Positions 11,119 to 23,482 of a stretch of DNA of 64,000 nt are shown piece after piece. A program made the position numbers and the translations under genes. This DNA is from Sindora glabra. Taxonomy: Eukaryota; Streptophyta; Magnoliopsida; Fabales; Fabaceae. Under the pieces are notes generated by a model that ran no database searches, was not told the DNA's origin, and saw nothing but the letters and a program-made list of their open reading frames with translations. The stretch spans positions 43,553,511-43,617,510 of the forward strand of contig CM035235.1 of assembly GCA_020226215.1 (NCBI GenBank). The letters are read 5' to 3'. Every line of letters begins with the position of its first letter. Position 1 is the first letter of the stretch.

Positions 11119-12286
11119 CCACGTGTACTTGTAAGAGTTAAATGTCTTGGCATGGGTTTCTTTTTGTCTCTGTACTAGTCATGAAAGATAGGTCTGCAGT
11201 GGTCATGAAATTGACCAATTGGACGGAGCATGGAACCATAATGGTTCGGATGGGTTATAAACCCAAAGAATGGGTTTTTTCACGTAATGCTAGAGCACAC
11301 GTAATGGTTTTGAACATGGGTTATAAACTCATGTACCGTTTCATGCACATTGCCATGGAATAGTTTTCAGCGTGGAATTGATTATATTATATATATTAAT
11401 TATATAATTAATATTTATTATATATTAATTATTTTTTAATTATATATTAATTATATATTAATTATATTTTAATTATATATATATTTTAATATTTCATACA
11501 GTAAAGGAGTGAAACCCTTAAAAATATTTATTATTAATTCTATTTTAAATTAATTAAATAATATTTTCCTAAATTATAAAATCATGAAATCTTTTGGGAA
11601 AATAGAGTGACTTGCTTGTAATCCATTGATGATATTCACTTTTCCTAATTTTTTTATTATTATTCTTTTATTTCGAGGAGTGAATATAATTAGATATTAT
11701 AATTATGTTAATTTTTAAATTTTGTTGAAGACTTTGTTATGCAACATTATTTAAGGGTTCATTGAGATGAATTAAGTTTTGATATCTCATCAGGAGTGGC
11801 CTATTGCATACATATGATTGAGCATGCAAATTGAGATATTGGATAATTTATTTTTCCCAATTTAAGAAAAAATTTCATTAGTAATTATAAATGCTTGGCT
11901 ATCAAAATGGCTTATTTATAGTGATTAGTGAAATATTTTCTTATTCAGAAATCATGAGATAGTACTAGAGTTATTTTATATAATTGTCTGCACAAAGGGG
12001 ATTATTATGTAAGATAATTTTAGTATGCAACATAAGGCATCATAGTTAGAAATATATTAGTTTAAAAAGTCTATTGCCCAAAGGGGATGGATTTTTGAAA
12101 ATTAGATATTTTTATATTATCCTTATGAGGAGAGTACTTGTTGGTATGTCATATTCTCTGCATAAAGAGGAGAATCTAATGATGTACCTAGACTTTCCAA
12201 ATATTGTAGCACATCAAGAATCATTGTTATTTATATATTCTTTTTTAAATTATCCATCGGTTAATTATTGCATTTTGTCTTGAACA
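11119..12286. other. Host flank and AT-rich spacer before copia fragment
   Basis: 11119-11380 is moderately complex DNA in which 'gggttataaac' occurs twice (11253 and 11319 areas). 11383-11490 is a low-complexity run of TATATTAATTA-like words. 11500-12286 has no gene. Its end, running directly into copia gag codons, may be the decayed leader or LTR of that element, but I find no tRNA-Met primer site. Confidence 0.5.
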
Positions 12287-14330
12287 GTGACTTTTGCTAT
12301 AAATGGTAATCATGCTACCATTGAGATCCTACATAGATCCAACTATAAAAGATGGAATGAAGACTTGAACTTTGCATTAGTTATGAGTGACATAGACATA
12401 GCCTTATGTATCGATCCACCTATAGTCATCACTGCTCAAAGTACTATTGAACAAAAGGAGTTGTTTGCCAAGTGGGATAGAGTAAATCGTATGTGTCTAC
12501 ATGCTATTAAGAGATCTATCTTTGAGCATCTTCTAAGTGGGTTGGATGAGATTGAGAATGCTAAAAAACTCCATGATACTATTAGTTAAATATACCAAAA
12601 ATCTAGCAAGTCTGAGATTGGGAACCTTATGAGCGAGCTAACGAGTATGAGGTATGGTTTTGTTGAAAATTTTAGAGACTTCATCATGAAAATGGTCCAC
12701 ATCAAAAAATAAATTAACTTCCTATGAAATCACACTACTTGATAAATTTATTGCTCACTATGCCATCAATTCTCTTCCTCATGAATTCACCTAAATTAAA
12801 ACTACCTACAACACCATGAATGAAGTTTGGAGTATTAATGATCTAATATTTAAATGTGATTGTGAAGAGGAAAAGCTCAAAAAAGAGAAAAATGAAGTGC
12901 CTTATTCACTATGAACTCTAAACCTAGCCACCAAAAAAATCACAACAAACCTAGGAAGTTTAGGTTAAAAGCTCCTAATAAGTTTCAGGGTAACAAAAGC
13001 CAAGGTAGTAATAAGATAAAATGGGTAAGTGGTCCTAAAGTTGTCATTAAGAAAGACAATAAATATTTTTTCTACAAAAAGAAAGGTCATAAGAAATTTA
13101 AGTGCCACAAATACAAATCTTGGTTAGAGAAAAGGGGTAAGCAAGAAGGTAAACCACTAGCTCTCTTTTTTTTTAATTCCATTTTGTTAGTGCACTATTA
13201 AACTTGTGGTGACTTGATAGTGATGCAATTGTTCATGTTACTATTACTTTGCAAGGATTCAAAAGCAATTGCAAGCCAAGAGAGAAAGAGGCTAAGCTTA
13301 GAGTTAGAAATAATGCTGAAGTTGAAGTCAAATTTATAGGAACAATAGGTTTAAATTTAGAGTTTGATTTTGAACTTATTTTGGAAAATGTTTTCTATGA
13401 ACGCTCCTTTAGGAGAAATTTGATTTCAATTTCTATTTTGGATAAGCGTGATTATCATTTTATTATTAAGAATGGAAAGGTTAATTCGATTTTAAATTTT
13501 AAAATTTTCGGTGAATTTAAGCTAGTTGAAAATTTATATAAATTATGCTTAGCCTAAAATAATAAATATAGTAGTATGGATGTTGAAAACATAGTGCCTA
13601 ACAAGACTTTAGTTAGTGAAAAGTCTTTCTTGTTATGACATAAATGATTAGGTCACATCTCAAATGAGAGAATTAATAGATTTGTAAAAGATGGTTCTTT
13701 ATCTTCTCTTAATTTGAAAACTTAGACACATGTGTTGATTGTACAAGGGGTAAGTTAACTAACACTAAAAGTAAAGTGCTAGTCGAAGTTTTGACCTTTT
13801 AGAAATTATGCATATTGATATTAGTGGACCACTTACTTCTACTTTATGTGGTAATAAATATTTTGTTACCTTTATTGATGATTTTTCTCATTATAGTTAT
13901 CTTTACCTAATTAAGGAGAAGTCTAATGCTTTTGAAAATTTTAAAATCTTTAAAATGGAGGTAGAGAAACAATTAGGAAAAGTCATTAAAATTGTCAGGT
14001 CTGATCGAGGTGGTGACTATTATGGCAGATATGGTACAACTAGACAATATATGGGACTAATTGCCAAATATTAACAAAAGAATGGGATAATTGCCCAATA
14101 TACTATGTCTGGTAGTCCTAAGCAAAATTGTATGGCCGAAAGACGGAATTGCACTCCTAAAGATATGATGAGGAGCACGATGATTAGAAACAATCTTCTT
14201 GAATCTCTTTGGAATGAAGCCATGAAATGCGCATTATATATATTAAATAGAGTACCCAACAAAAAACAAGACAATATTTCTAAAATCTCAGATAAAGCAA
14301 GAATGCGAAGGGATGTGTGCCATTATTAAT
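12287..14330 (+). pseudogene. Ty1/copia gag-protease-integrase fragment
   Basis: Plus-strand remnants in order: a gag domain (12287-12900; YKRWNEDLNFAL); a nucleocapsid zinc knuckle region in which the usual first two Cys are replaced (FFYKKKGHKKFKC, about 13066-13110); a protease/GAG-pre-integrase region (13200-13720); an integrase core (13808-14040; HIDISGPL, TFIDDFSHYSYLYL, VRSDRGGDYYGRYG); and the end of the core (14105-14275; SLWNEAMKCALYILNRVPN). The pieces are separated by stops and frame shifts. Reverse transcriptase, RNase H and a 3' LTR are absent, so the element is cut off at about 14280. It resembles the gag/pol type of the copia element at 17172-23477. Confidence 0.85.
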
Positions 14331-14610
14331 GCCCGGTCTCCCAAATTTAGAATAGGGCAAACATTTTTTTTTTTTTTTGGCAAAAATAATGGAGGCAGAC
14401 CTTTAGCCCATTCTCATACTCCCCGAGCAATAAATATGCACATTTACACGTCCCACAAAGCAACCCGGGCAGGTATCTGCAAATTCAAGGCAATCTCTAT
14501 CCCTATTTCCATGCATGCCTATCTTACAATCAAGCCGACATAATCGGCTGCTCTCCATGGCATAGCATTCAATCGTATTAATTTAGAGAAACATTATTTG
14601 CATTTAGGAT
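14330..14610 (+). repeat. Dispersed repeat copy 1 (shared with 57.75 kb)
   Basis: This GC-richer segment resembles 57755-57960. Both have a 'ccaaaattt/cccaaattt' start, 'ggcaaac/ggacaaac', a 'gcagg' word, 'ttcccatttccaagcatgc'-like and 'taatttagagaaacat' words in the same order. It starts where the copia fragment is cut off. The family is not recognised. Confidence 0.55.
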
Positions 14611-16910
14611 CTTTTTTTTCACAAATAGCTGATTATTGATAAGTTAGTTAATCACTAATAAGCTAACTAATTATTTAAAAAATATTTTGTAAAATTAGTT
14701 TTAGAATTAGTTGAAATTGCAAAGTGACATAAAAAGATATATTAATACAAATAGATATATAATTAAAATAATTCATATTTATTTAAAAATTAAATTATAT
14801 TAATGCAATTAAGAATTTTAAAATAGAAAAATAATATTTAATATTTAATTAATTATATTTTATAAATTTATTTATTTATTTACTTACATAATTTTTATTT
14901 TATTATTTATAATAAAATTATAAATATAATTAATTATATTTTATAAAAAAATACTTAGATTTATATTATAAAGAATATGAGTTGTAAATTAATAAAAAGA
15001 ATAAGGATAGATTTGAAAAGAATTTGAAGAGACTCTAAATAACTTATTAAGTTAGAACTTATTTTTTTAATAAGTTAATACGAAAAATACCTCTAGAAAC
15101 TATCTTATAACTTATTAATCAAGTATAAACTATCTTATTTGTTGCATGAAATGAAGCCTTAATACATTGAGATAAACTAATATATTACTCTTTATGTTCT
15201 TTATTATCTTTCACAATTAATTGATTTTATAGATATTAAAGTGTAGTTTAATTTATTTATTTTTGATGAACTTTTTGATACTATTCCTTATGCACAAATT
15301 TTAGGACTGTTGATAATAGAGAGGAAAATATGATGAAATAAATGCAAGTATGTTGAAAGGGTTGAAATAATGAACCGTTGATTAATGTAAAAGAAGGATA
15401 AAATTGAAAAAAAATATTAAATGCTTCATTAAAATTTTAAAATTATAGATAAAAAAGGAACAAAAGATTTACTCAAAATGCGACGAGAAAATGAAATGGA
15501 GGAAAAATTTATAAAAAATCAAATAATTTGATAAAATAATAAATTAAGTTGACAATAAATATTCATTTCAAGTTTTGTATATTTTAAAAAAGTGATCTCC
15601 AAAACTTTAAAGTAGAATCAAGTTTTGTATATTTTAAAAGAGTGACAAGCAATACAATATGGTCACCATATTCTGTTTCTCTTGATTAAAGAATTTTTTT
15701 TAAAAAAATTGTGTATATTTGAATTTTTACTAATTACACAGTCTAATAGATAGATAAAAGAAGAAATTAAAAATGGTATTTTATTTTTATTTAAATATTT
15801 TTTTGTTATACACATTGTCCCAATTATATTTTGTAAATCCGCCATGGATTTTACTTTCATTGAGGACTTTTGAATAATATAAAAGTTCAGCACCTTTATA
15901 AGAATTGAACTCTCTCATAGCATATACTCAATCTAATATTCCCTTTATAACACCCAATGAATATTTTCCAAACCACAAATCTTTATCAATTGCAGTATCA
16001 CTCTAGACATAATTAATCGTTTAAGCAGTCTATTTATGTGGCACAAATCAAGCGGCTATATTGGAGACTTAAGCAGAATTTGTTCCATAAAATTTGGACA
16101 TATCTATCCTTGCATCATTTTCAATAAGAATAGCCGTAATTTTGAAATTTAGATTTAACCAGTCAATAAAAAAGTTAAAAAATATGTGTTGACTTGAATA
16201 AAATCGCAAAGTCTAATTAGTCACGAACACCGTCAGAAACACAAAGTCTCCTCCAACGATCTAGAAATACATTAGAATATTTTATCAAACCTAAAATTTA
16301 ATTTTCTCCCATATCTCATTATGTATAAGAATTTTTTATTTTTTTAGGGCAGCATACATAAAAGTTCAATAAATAACCATGAATGATAAATTCTACGGTG
16401 ATTCCAAAAATTATTAAATTAAATCTATTTGATTATATCTATTAAAAATATATAATTAGTATTGAATAATTTTAATGCAACATTTTCAAAAATTTATCAC
16501 TTTAAAATTATAGGAGTGCCATAGAAAGCACCACCATGAATATCACTTGTAAAACAATTAACCATGCTATAATTATGACTTTCCATACTAAATGAAACGC
16601 AAATGAGTTGGTAAAGAATACGTGATGACATGAAATAAAAACATCGCGAATCATCATATTATAAATTAAAAAAAATAATGAATGAATGTTTACTAAAGAA
16701 TGCCATCGGAACTGTGTAAGCATTTCCCCCACATTTTACTATTCACCATCGAGGTATATTATATCTTCACAATCATTCTATTTACAGTCCGTGTTTAGTT
16801 GATTGGGAACAATTATTTTGTAATTGATTTATTTTTGGTTGATATGAAAATTGGGCCAGGCTCGACAAGAGCACTTTGAATATAGTTCTAACTAGTAATT
16901 GCGGTCACTT
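14611..16910. other. AT-rich DNA without recognised features
   Basis: Only short chance reading frames occur. A repeat of 'tcaagttttgtatattttaaaa' type (about 15568 and 15617) is the only local structure noticed. 'ttcccccacattttactatt' near 16725 resembles a word near 58133, so homology to the 57.7-58.2-kb region may extend here. Confidence 0.5.
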
Positions 16911-17155
16911 TATGATTATGTTGCAATTAATAAAATTAGTGATAAATAAAAAATACAAATACATGTAAAATAGTGAAAAATAGTAATCTAAAAAATGTTT
17001 ATTTCAGATTTAATGATACAAAGACACACATATGATTATGTTGCCATTAACAAAAATTATTAAAAAATAAAAAGTGAATTTACGATGTAAAATTGTAAAA
17101 AAATAGCAAGTTTAAACATTATTTATTTTAGATTTAATGATATACATGCACACCA
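16911..17155. repeat. Tandem duplication, 120-bp period
   Basis: Two copies, 16911-17030 and about 17031-17155, both start 'tatgattatgttgc' and end near 'gatttaatgata'. It lies immediately left of the copia insertion. Confidence 0.8.
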
Positions 17156-17171
17156 TAATAGATGTGTATAG

Positions 17172-17592
17172 TGCAATACCATCTATGAATATACAACATA
17201 ACATAATTATATCCAAATAAACTAAAATGATTCAGAAAAATGGAAGTCTACCTCCAGCCATTGTCATGGTAATTTTGACACGAAGAAACTGTCTACCAAC
17301 ACACACAATACTTCCAGGATAGTATGAGATACTCCTAGGACAACACAGGATACTTTTACACTCTATATTACCTTCTGAAGATAGTGTAACTAATTAAGAG
17401 AAAATGTTATAGTGGATAACCGAGCCTAGGTTCCCTATGTTTGCTTTTATTTACACGATGGAGCCTCTCCCATCAAAGAGGTCGCGTATCTCAATGGTTG
17501 TTGAGAGTAGAAAACTGCTCCTCCCAGTTTTACGAACCACTTTCAATGGAATAAATGTTGGTTTGCTACCAACATTCAAGGGAAATTGTTTC
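17172..17592 (-). repeat. 3' LTR of copia element (left)
   Basis: Aligns along its length with 23080-23477; shared landmarks include 'gcctctcccatcaaagaggt' and 'cctccagccattg'. It has extra bases in the middle compared with the right LTR. Its outer end is adjacent to TATAG. Confidence 0.9.
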
Positions 17593-17605
17593 TTTTTCCC
17601 ACTTG
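17593..17605 (-). other. Polypurine tract of copia element
   Basis: On the minus strand the sequence AAGTGGGAAAAAGA lies directly before the 3' LTR, where plus-strand DNA synthesis would start. Confidence 0.7.
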
Positions 17606-17879
17606 GTATGTAAAAACAAATTATATTCTAAATAAGAGAAAACTCAATGAATGGATCATAGTGGTAAGTCCTTTATATGTGAGTATTACCTTCCATATAT
17701 CATGATACATTTTGCTTTCTCAACCCACCATAACATAATGAATAAGTCTTATACTTATTATGGGTCCTCCTAATGCTGATTTTTCTCTAAACATAAATGT
17801 ATACACTAAAATGAGAAAAACAATTTAAATTGAATAAGAGCTTTATTACAAATATGTATATATACATAAAAAACTCAAT

Positions 17880-19560
17880 ATATACCAAGTCCCATCCTTA
17901 GTACATGATCCTTAAACACTGATGGTGGCATGCCTTTTGTCAAAGGATCTGCTATTATTAACTCAATGCTAATGTGTACAATGGTGACTTTATTTTCCTT
18001 GACACGTTCCCAAATGGCTAATTACTTGATGTCAATGTGTTTATTTTGACTTCTACTTTTGTCATTCTTAACTAGAAAAACTATAGTTAAGTTATCGCAA
18101 TAAATCCTTAATGGCCTAGAAATTGAATCCATAATTCTAAGCCTAGAAATAAAGCTCTTTAACCATACACCACGTGAAATTACCTCAAAACAAGATATGA
18201 ATTCAGCTTTTGCGGTAGAAGTAGCAATTAAGGTTTGCTTCATGCTCATCCAAGACATGGCTCCGCTAGCAAATATAAAAATATATCCCAATGTTGATTT
18301 CTATGAATTAATGCATTTGACAAAATCTGAGTCTAAGTAGCCAACTATCTTAAGATTCTCAGTTCATCTGTACATTAGCATGTAATGTTTGGTATCTTTA
18401 AAATACCTTATCACTTTCTTTGCAGCTCTCCAATTATCTATTCATGGATTACTTTGATATCTCCCTAAAATTACAACTATGAATGCAATGTTAAGTCTTG
18501 TACAAACTTGAGCATACATAAAGCTTCCAATAGTTAAAGCATACAAAATGTTTTACATTTATTCCCTTTCTAGATCATTCTTTGGGCACTAATTCAAATT
18601 GAACAAATCACCCATCACAATAAGTGCTACACTTGGTGAGCAGTCCTTTATTCGAAATCTCTCCAAGACCTTATTGATATAGGTTTCTTATGATAGACCT
18701 AAAATACCTTGAGTTCTATCGCTATAGATCTTAATGCCAATTACATAAAATGCCTCACACATATCCTTTATGTCAAAATTCATAGATAGAAACTATTTCA
18801 TCTCATATAACAATCCTTTATCATTGGCTACAAGTAGTATAACATCCGCATGCAATGCAAGGAAACAAATTTTACTCCCACTGACCTTTTTTTACATACA
18901 CTAGTTCATGATGTTTTACACAAATCCAAAAGAGCAAATAACATCATAAAACTTAAGATACTAGTGGCGAGAGGCTTGTTTTAATCCATATATGGATTTT
19001 TTGAGCTTGCAAACCAAATGCTCACTAGCACTACTGGAGAATCCTTCAAGTTGTTTCATATATACCTCTTCCTCTAGATCTCTAGTGAGGATTACCATCT
19101 TCACATCCATCTAATGTAGTTCTAGGCCAAATTGGGCAACCAATGCCATTATCACACGAAAAGAATCTTTCTTAGATAAAGGAGAAAATGTCTTTGTGTA
19201 ATCAATTTCTTCTTTTTGAGCAAATCCCTTGGTCATGAGTCTTGCTTTATATCTTTCAATGTTACCTAATGAGCCTTTTTTCATCTTATAGACCCATTTA
19301 CAACCAATGACCTTTGAATCACAGGCAACTCAATAAGATCCCAAACTTCATTAAATGCCATGGAATCCATCTCTTCCTTCATAGCATTGTACCATAGTTC
19401 GAATTCTCTGTAGTTGATAGCTTGTGAAAACATCTTCGGGTCATTCTTAGCTGCTATGTTGTAGTTAGACTCTTGTAGGTACATAGCATAGTCACTAGGA
19501 ATTGTTGACCTTCTTTCCCTTGTTGATCTTCTCAATGTTGGGTTAGCACTCTCTTAAGGG
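17880..19560 (-). pseudogene. copia RNase H and reverse transcriptase, broken
   Basis: RNase H: residues TLIATSTAKAEFISCFE and IYCDN with NKHIDIK (18022-18291). The reverse transcriptase follows to the right with its start at 19281-19535 (WYNAMKEEMDSM). Remnants between are scattered over frames. At the catalytic YVDD position (about 18845-18860, minus strand) the sequence reads HADV, so the polymerase centre itself has mutated. Confidence 0.85.
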
Positions 19561-19577
19561 GCATGTTCCTTAATTAG

Positions 19578-20530
19578 TTATTTAACAATTTTTAGTAATT
19601 GTTCAATAACTGGATTAACTTGGTCATGGCTAATTGGTTGTGGATCCTTAATGATTAGTGGTTCAATACCCATTAGTACCTGATGAGCATGGATCACAAC
19701 TAATCTATCCCTTGATATGGAAGCTTGAGAACCAAAATAATCAAGTTCAATGTCTAAATGCTGAGTTTGATCACTCTCACTAATCAAGTCTTTCTTAAGA
19801 AATTTTGCATTTCTTGATTCCACAATTCTAGTGCTATGAGATGGACAATGTAATCTATATTCTTTGGACTTTTCAGCATACATAATGAAGTAGCCACTTA
19901 TAGTCCTAGGATATAGTTTTTTTTTTCTTGTGGTTTGTAAACCCTGATCATAGATGGGCATCCCTAAACGTGCATGTCTTAAACTCGATTTCCAACCTTT
20001 GAACAACTCAAATGGCATCTTTTCAATGACTTTGGTTGGAACCCAATTAAGAATATACATAGCCATCTTAAAGGCTTCAATCCGTAAGGACTCAAGAAGC
20101 TTAGAGTTGCTAAGCATGCTCTGTACCATATGTAATAGTGTTTAATTCCTTTTTTCAGCTACACCATTTTGGTCTAAAGACCCAAGCATGGTGTATTGGG
20201 CAACAATCCCATGCTCTTGAAGAAATCTAGCAAATGGACCTAATGCTTGTCCATCTTTAATGTATCTACCATAATACTCACCATCTCAATCTAATCTCAC
20301 AATCTTAATTTATTTATCACATTATTTTTCTACTTCTGCCTTAAACACTTTAAAGGCATCAAGTACCTCATTCTTATTATTTAACAAATAAAGATACATA
20401 TATCATGTGTAATCATCAATAAAGGCGATAGAGTATTTATGACCACTAGAGTCCAAATCTAGACTACAAATGTTTGTATGTAAGATTTCTAAAATAGTAG
20501 TACTCGTCTTGGCACCTTTCTTAGTCTTAT
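19578..20530 (-). pseudogene. copia integrase, broken
   Basis: The C-terminal half is open (19578-20129; MAMYILNWVPTKVIEKMPFELF, then YFIMYAEKSKEYRLHCP). The core, to the right, is interrupted; near 20275 the DRGGEYYGRY-like block has a stop. The region 20000-20530 otherwise follows the normal copia integrase order. Confidence 0.85.
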
Positions 20531-20534
20531 TAGT

Positions 20535-20960
20535 CTACTTTCCCTTAATACAACCTATACGGGTATTAAAGTTAGTAAAATCAAGTGTACTAAGTATTCC
20601 ATCTTTTACTAACCTTTTCATCCTTTTTATTGAGATATGACCTAACTTAGAGTGCCACAACATTGAAGAATCCTTATTAGTAACACATCTTTTAACACCT
20701 ATGCTACTAGAAACATACATTGAATCATTAGGTATACTGTCTTGTAATTGAATTTAGAAAAGACCATCAGAAATTGTACCATTGCCAATAAGATTAGATT
20801 TATAAAATATCTTAAACATATTATTCAAAAATTCAAAAGAATATCTAAATGGCAAAAGTTTTGAAACTGAAATTAAGTTTATAGAGAAACTTGGCACATA
20901 AAAGGTCCTTTCCTATAGCGTCAATTAGTGAGCCCATCTTGTTGCCCGAATAGATGTACT
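20535..20960 (-). pseudogene. copia GAG-pre-integrase / protease region, broken
   Basis: Residues MLWHSKLGHISIKRMKRL show the GAG-pre-integrase zinc-binding region (20535-20720). The upstream protease part is in broken frames. Confidence 0.8.
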
Positions 20961-20982
20961 GCTCACTGTCCACTCACTTCTT

Positions 20983-23060
20983 TTAGTCTAGAAAGCCCTG
21001 CAAGGTATTAAAGATATGGATTGTAGAACTAGAATCAATCCACCATGTGGTACTACTAAGATCTACCATATTAGATTTATAACAAAAGTGTGAGATTGAG
21101 ATACCTTTGTTTTCAAGCCAGTTCTTGAATTTGTTGTAGTTCTTCTTTATGTGTCCCTTTTTCTTACAAAAGAAACACTTTGACTCTTTCTTTATGCCAC
21201 CTTGAATGGGTGTATTTCCCTTTCCTTTTAGCTTGGATTGTTTGTTATCCTTTCCTTCTATTGCCATATGTGTGCTTTCTCCCATTTCTGCAATAAGCCT
21301 TCCTTTTTCCTATACACATATGTATAAAAGTTCATTGATTGTCCATTTCTCCTTATATGTGTTGTAGGAAATCTTGAATGGTCCATACTAAGGTGGCAGA
21401 GAGTTCAAGATGTAGTGCATAAAGAAGGATTCAGACATCTCAACCTCAAGTGTTTTTAATTGAGCTGCTATGTCTCTCATCTGCATGATATGTTCTTGCA
21501 CACCCATTATGCTACTAAGCTTCATGGATGATAAGCTGGTCATTAAGGTGCTTACCAAAGCCTTTGCTAAGGTTTCAAACTATTCATTGATAGCCTTGAA
21601 CGAACCTCAAACATTCTAATGTTCTTTCATAGACCCAGAAATGCTAGCATATATATGAGTTTTAATATACATCATGCTAAGGCAATTTGATCACTCTCGA
21701 TGCTCATAAAATCCTATTTCAGTACTGTCCATGGGTTTAGGAGGTTCATCTTTTCTAATTGCATCATCAACGTCCATCCACCCTAATTGGAGAAGAATCT
21801 TCTCCTTCCATATCTTATAGTTATCACCAGTCAATTTGGAAACTTAGAAATTAGAGATATTTAAAGGTTGAAAAACTGTATAAAAATTACATGCTATGTC
21901 AATAATATGAGGCAATTAAATATTCCATATGACATGTCTTACCAATGTAAAACATATCTATCAAACATAGTCCTAGAAGCAAATAAAATTGCCTATGGGC
22001 TTAGTTTTATTTAATTAGGCTTATGTACAAAATTAGTGAAATTAGCAAATTATATCCCCTATATTAATTCTTGTGGGTAGATTAAGGCAAATGAAATTTA
22101 CTATCCTACCCTAATTAATCATATTAAATATGATAATATTCTTGTGGGATAATAATTACCATATTAAATATGATCAATTATAATTTGATACCAATTTACC
22201 TCAAATGATTATAATATTTAATATATAATTTTGAATAGTTAGAGGTGTTATGGCTAAACTCTAATTAAACTAAATTATACTAATCATATGACATCTCCAT
22301 TTTAATTTATTGTAAGCAAACTATTTTATGTATAAACAATTTTATCATAACGAGAATTTAGACAATTAATTAATCAACCAAACTAAATGTGATTTATTAA
22401 TTGAATTCTCCTATTTAATTTAATCTAAATTTGTCAAGATAATGCCTAAAATAATGTCTAAATATTAAGCATAAATTATATGACAACAGTATTATTATTA
22501 TCATTCAGTAAAATTTAGAAACTAAAACCCAAAAATAGAGCCTTTATATATTAATATGTGAGAGTCATTAGTGGAATCACAAGCAGAAGTAGTGGCCAGC
22601 ACATCTGTATTGCTGGCTAAGGGCAAGGGTTTGAAACTTACACACTACAATTTGAAGGGTTTTTATTTTTATTTATTTTTTATTCAAAATGTAAAGGGCT
22701 AGAAAAAAATAATGAAATAGTGAGTTTCCCTAAAGGCCCAAAGAGCTTTAAATGAAATGATGTTATTTAAGTAAGTGAAATGGTGCGTTTCATTAAAATA
22801 GGAGGGAAGGTCATCCCTGACCTCACACCAGGTCAACCCGACCCAGTAAAACCTGTTATAAAACCCAAAAGCTTAAAATGCAATTTTATTCATTTTTTAG
22901 CATGATTCTCACAATTTTCGAGCCTAAATCTATCATCAGTTCATGGGCTATCTATTCCTAGTCTCAAAAACATGAAAAAAAATAGCATATAAATAGGGTT
23001 CGAATTAAACAGTATCCTCTAGTTTTTCATATAACTAACTGATAGCAAAGCAGAGGCAAT
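20983..23060 (-). pseudogene. copia gag and nucleocapsid, broken
   Basis: The nucleocapsid knuckle reads CFFCKKKGHIKKN, so the fourth ligand is Asn instead of Cys (about 21140-21180). It is followed by WWIDSSSTIH of the protease start. Gag remnants farther right include NYKIWKEKILLQLGW (about 21780-21830). From 21850 to 23060 the sequence is AT-rich leader with no clear coding. Confidence 0.8.
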
Positions 23061-23065
23061 TTTTA

Positions 23066-23077
23066 GCTCTGATACCA
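23066..23077 (-). other. Primer binding site, initiator tRNA-Met
   Basis: The minus strand reads TGGTATCAGAGC, the usual plant copia complement to the 3' end of initiator methionine tRNA. Two bases separate it from the 5' LTR. Confidence 0.92.
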
Positions 23078-23079
23078 AC

Positions 23080-23477
23080 TATAATACTATCTACGAATAT
23101 ATAGCATAACATAATTATATCTAAATGAACTGAAATGAGTTAGAAAAATGAAAGCCTACCTCCAGCCATTGCTATGGTAATTTTGACATGGAAAAGCTAT
23201 CTACCAACATATGCGATACTTCCAAGATAGCACAGGATACTTCCAAGCTTTATGATACCTTCTGAAGATAATGTAACTGACTAAGAGAAAATGTCACAGT
23301 GGGTAACTGAGCCTGGGGACCCTTTGTTTGCTTTTATTTACATGATGGAGCCTCTCCCATCAAAGAGGTCACATATCTCGGTGGTTGTTGAGAGCAAAAA
23401 ACTACTCCCAATTTTGCAGACCACTTTCAACGGAATGAACATTAATTTGTTGCCAACGTTCAAGGAAAATTGTTACA
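23080..23477 (-). repeat. 5' LTR of copia element (right)
   Basis: 398 bp, starts (minus strand) TGTAACAATTTTCC and pairs with 17172-17592. The end next to the PBS reads TATA instead of the expected CA, a small mutation. Confidence 0.9.
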
Positions 23478-23482
23478 TATAG

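Larger units (their letters stand above)
17172..23477 (-). mobile_element. Full-length Ty1/copia LTR retrotransposon, decayed
   Basis: 6306 bp between 5-bp direct duplications TATAG (17167-17171 and 23478-23482). The left LTR is the 3' LTR and the right LTR the 5' LTR, because the primer site is next to the right one and the coding remnants read on the minus strand. The order gag, protease, integrase, reverse transcriptase, RNase H is of copia type. Every domain has stops or frame shifts, so the copy is dead. The two LTRs differ by many substitutions and some indels, pointing to an old insertion. Confidence 0.93.

Noticed and set aside
10500..11153. 217-codon open frame across the MULE right end (minus strand)
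   Set aside because: It crosses the GGCGCC array, the TATA element and the leader; its repeated residues simply reflect the tandem DNA repeats.
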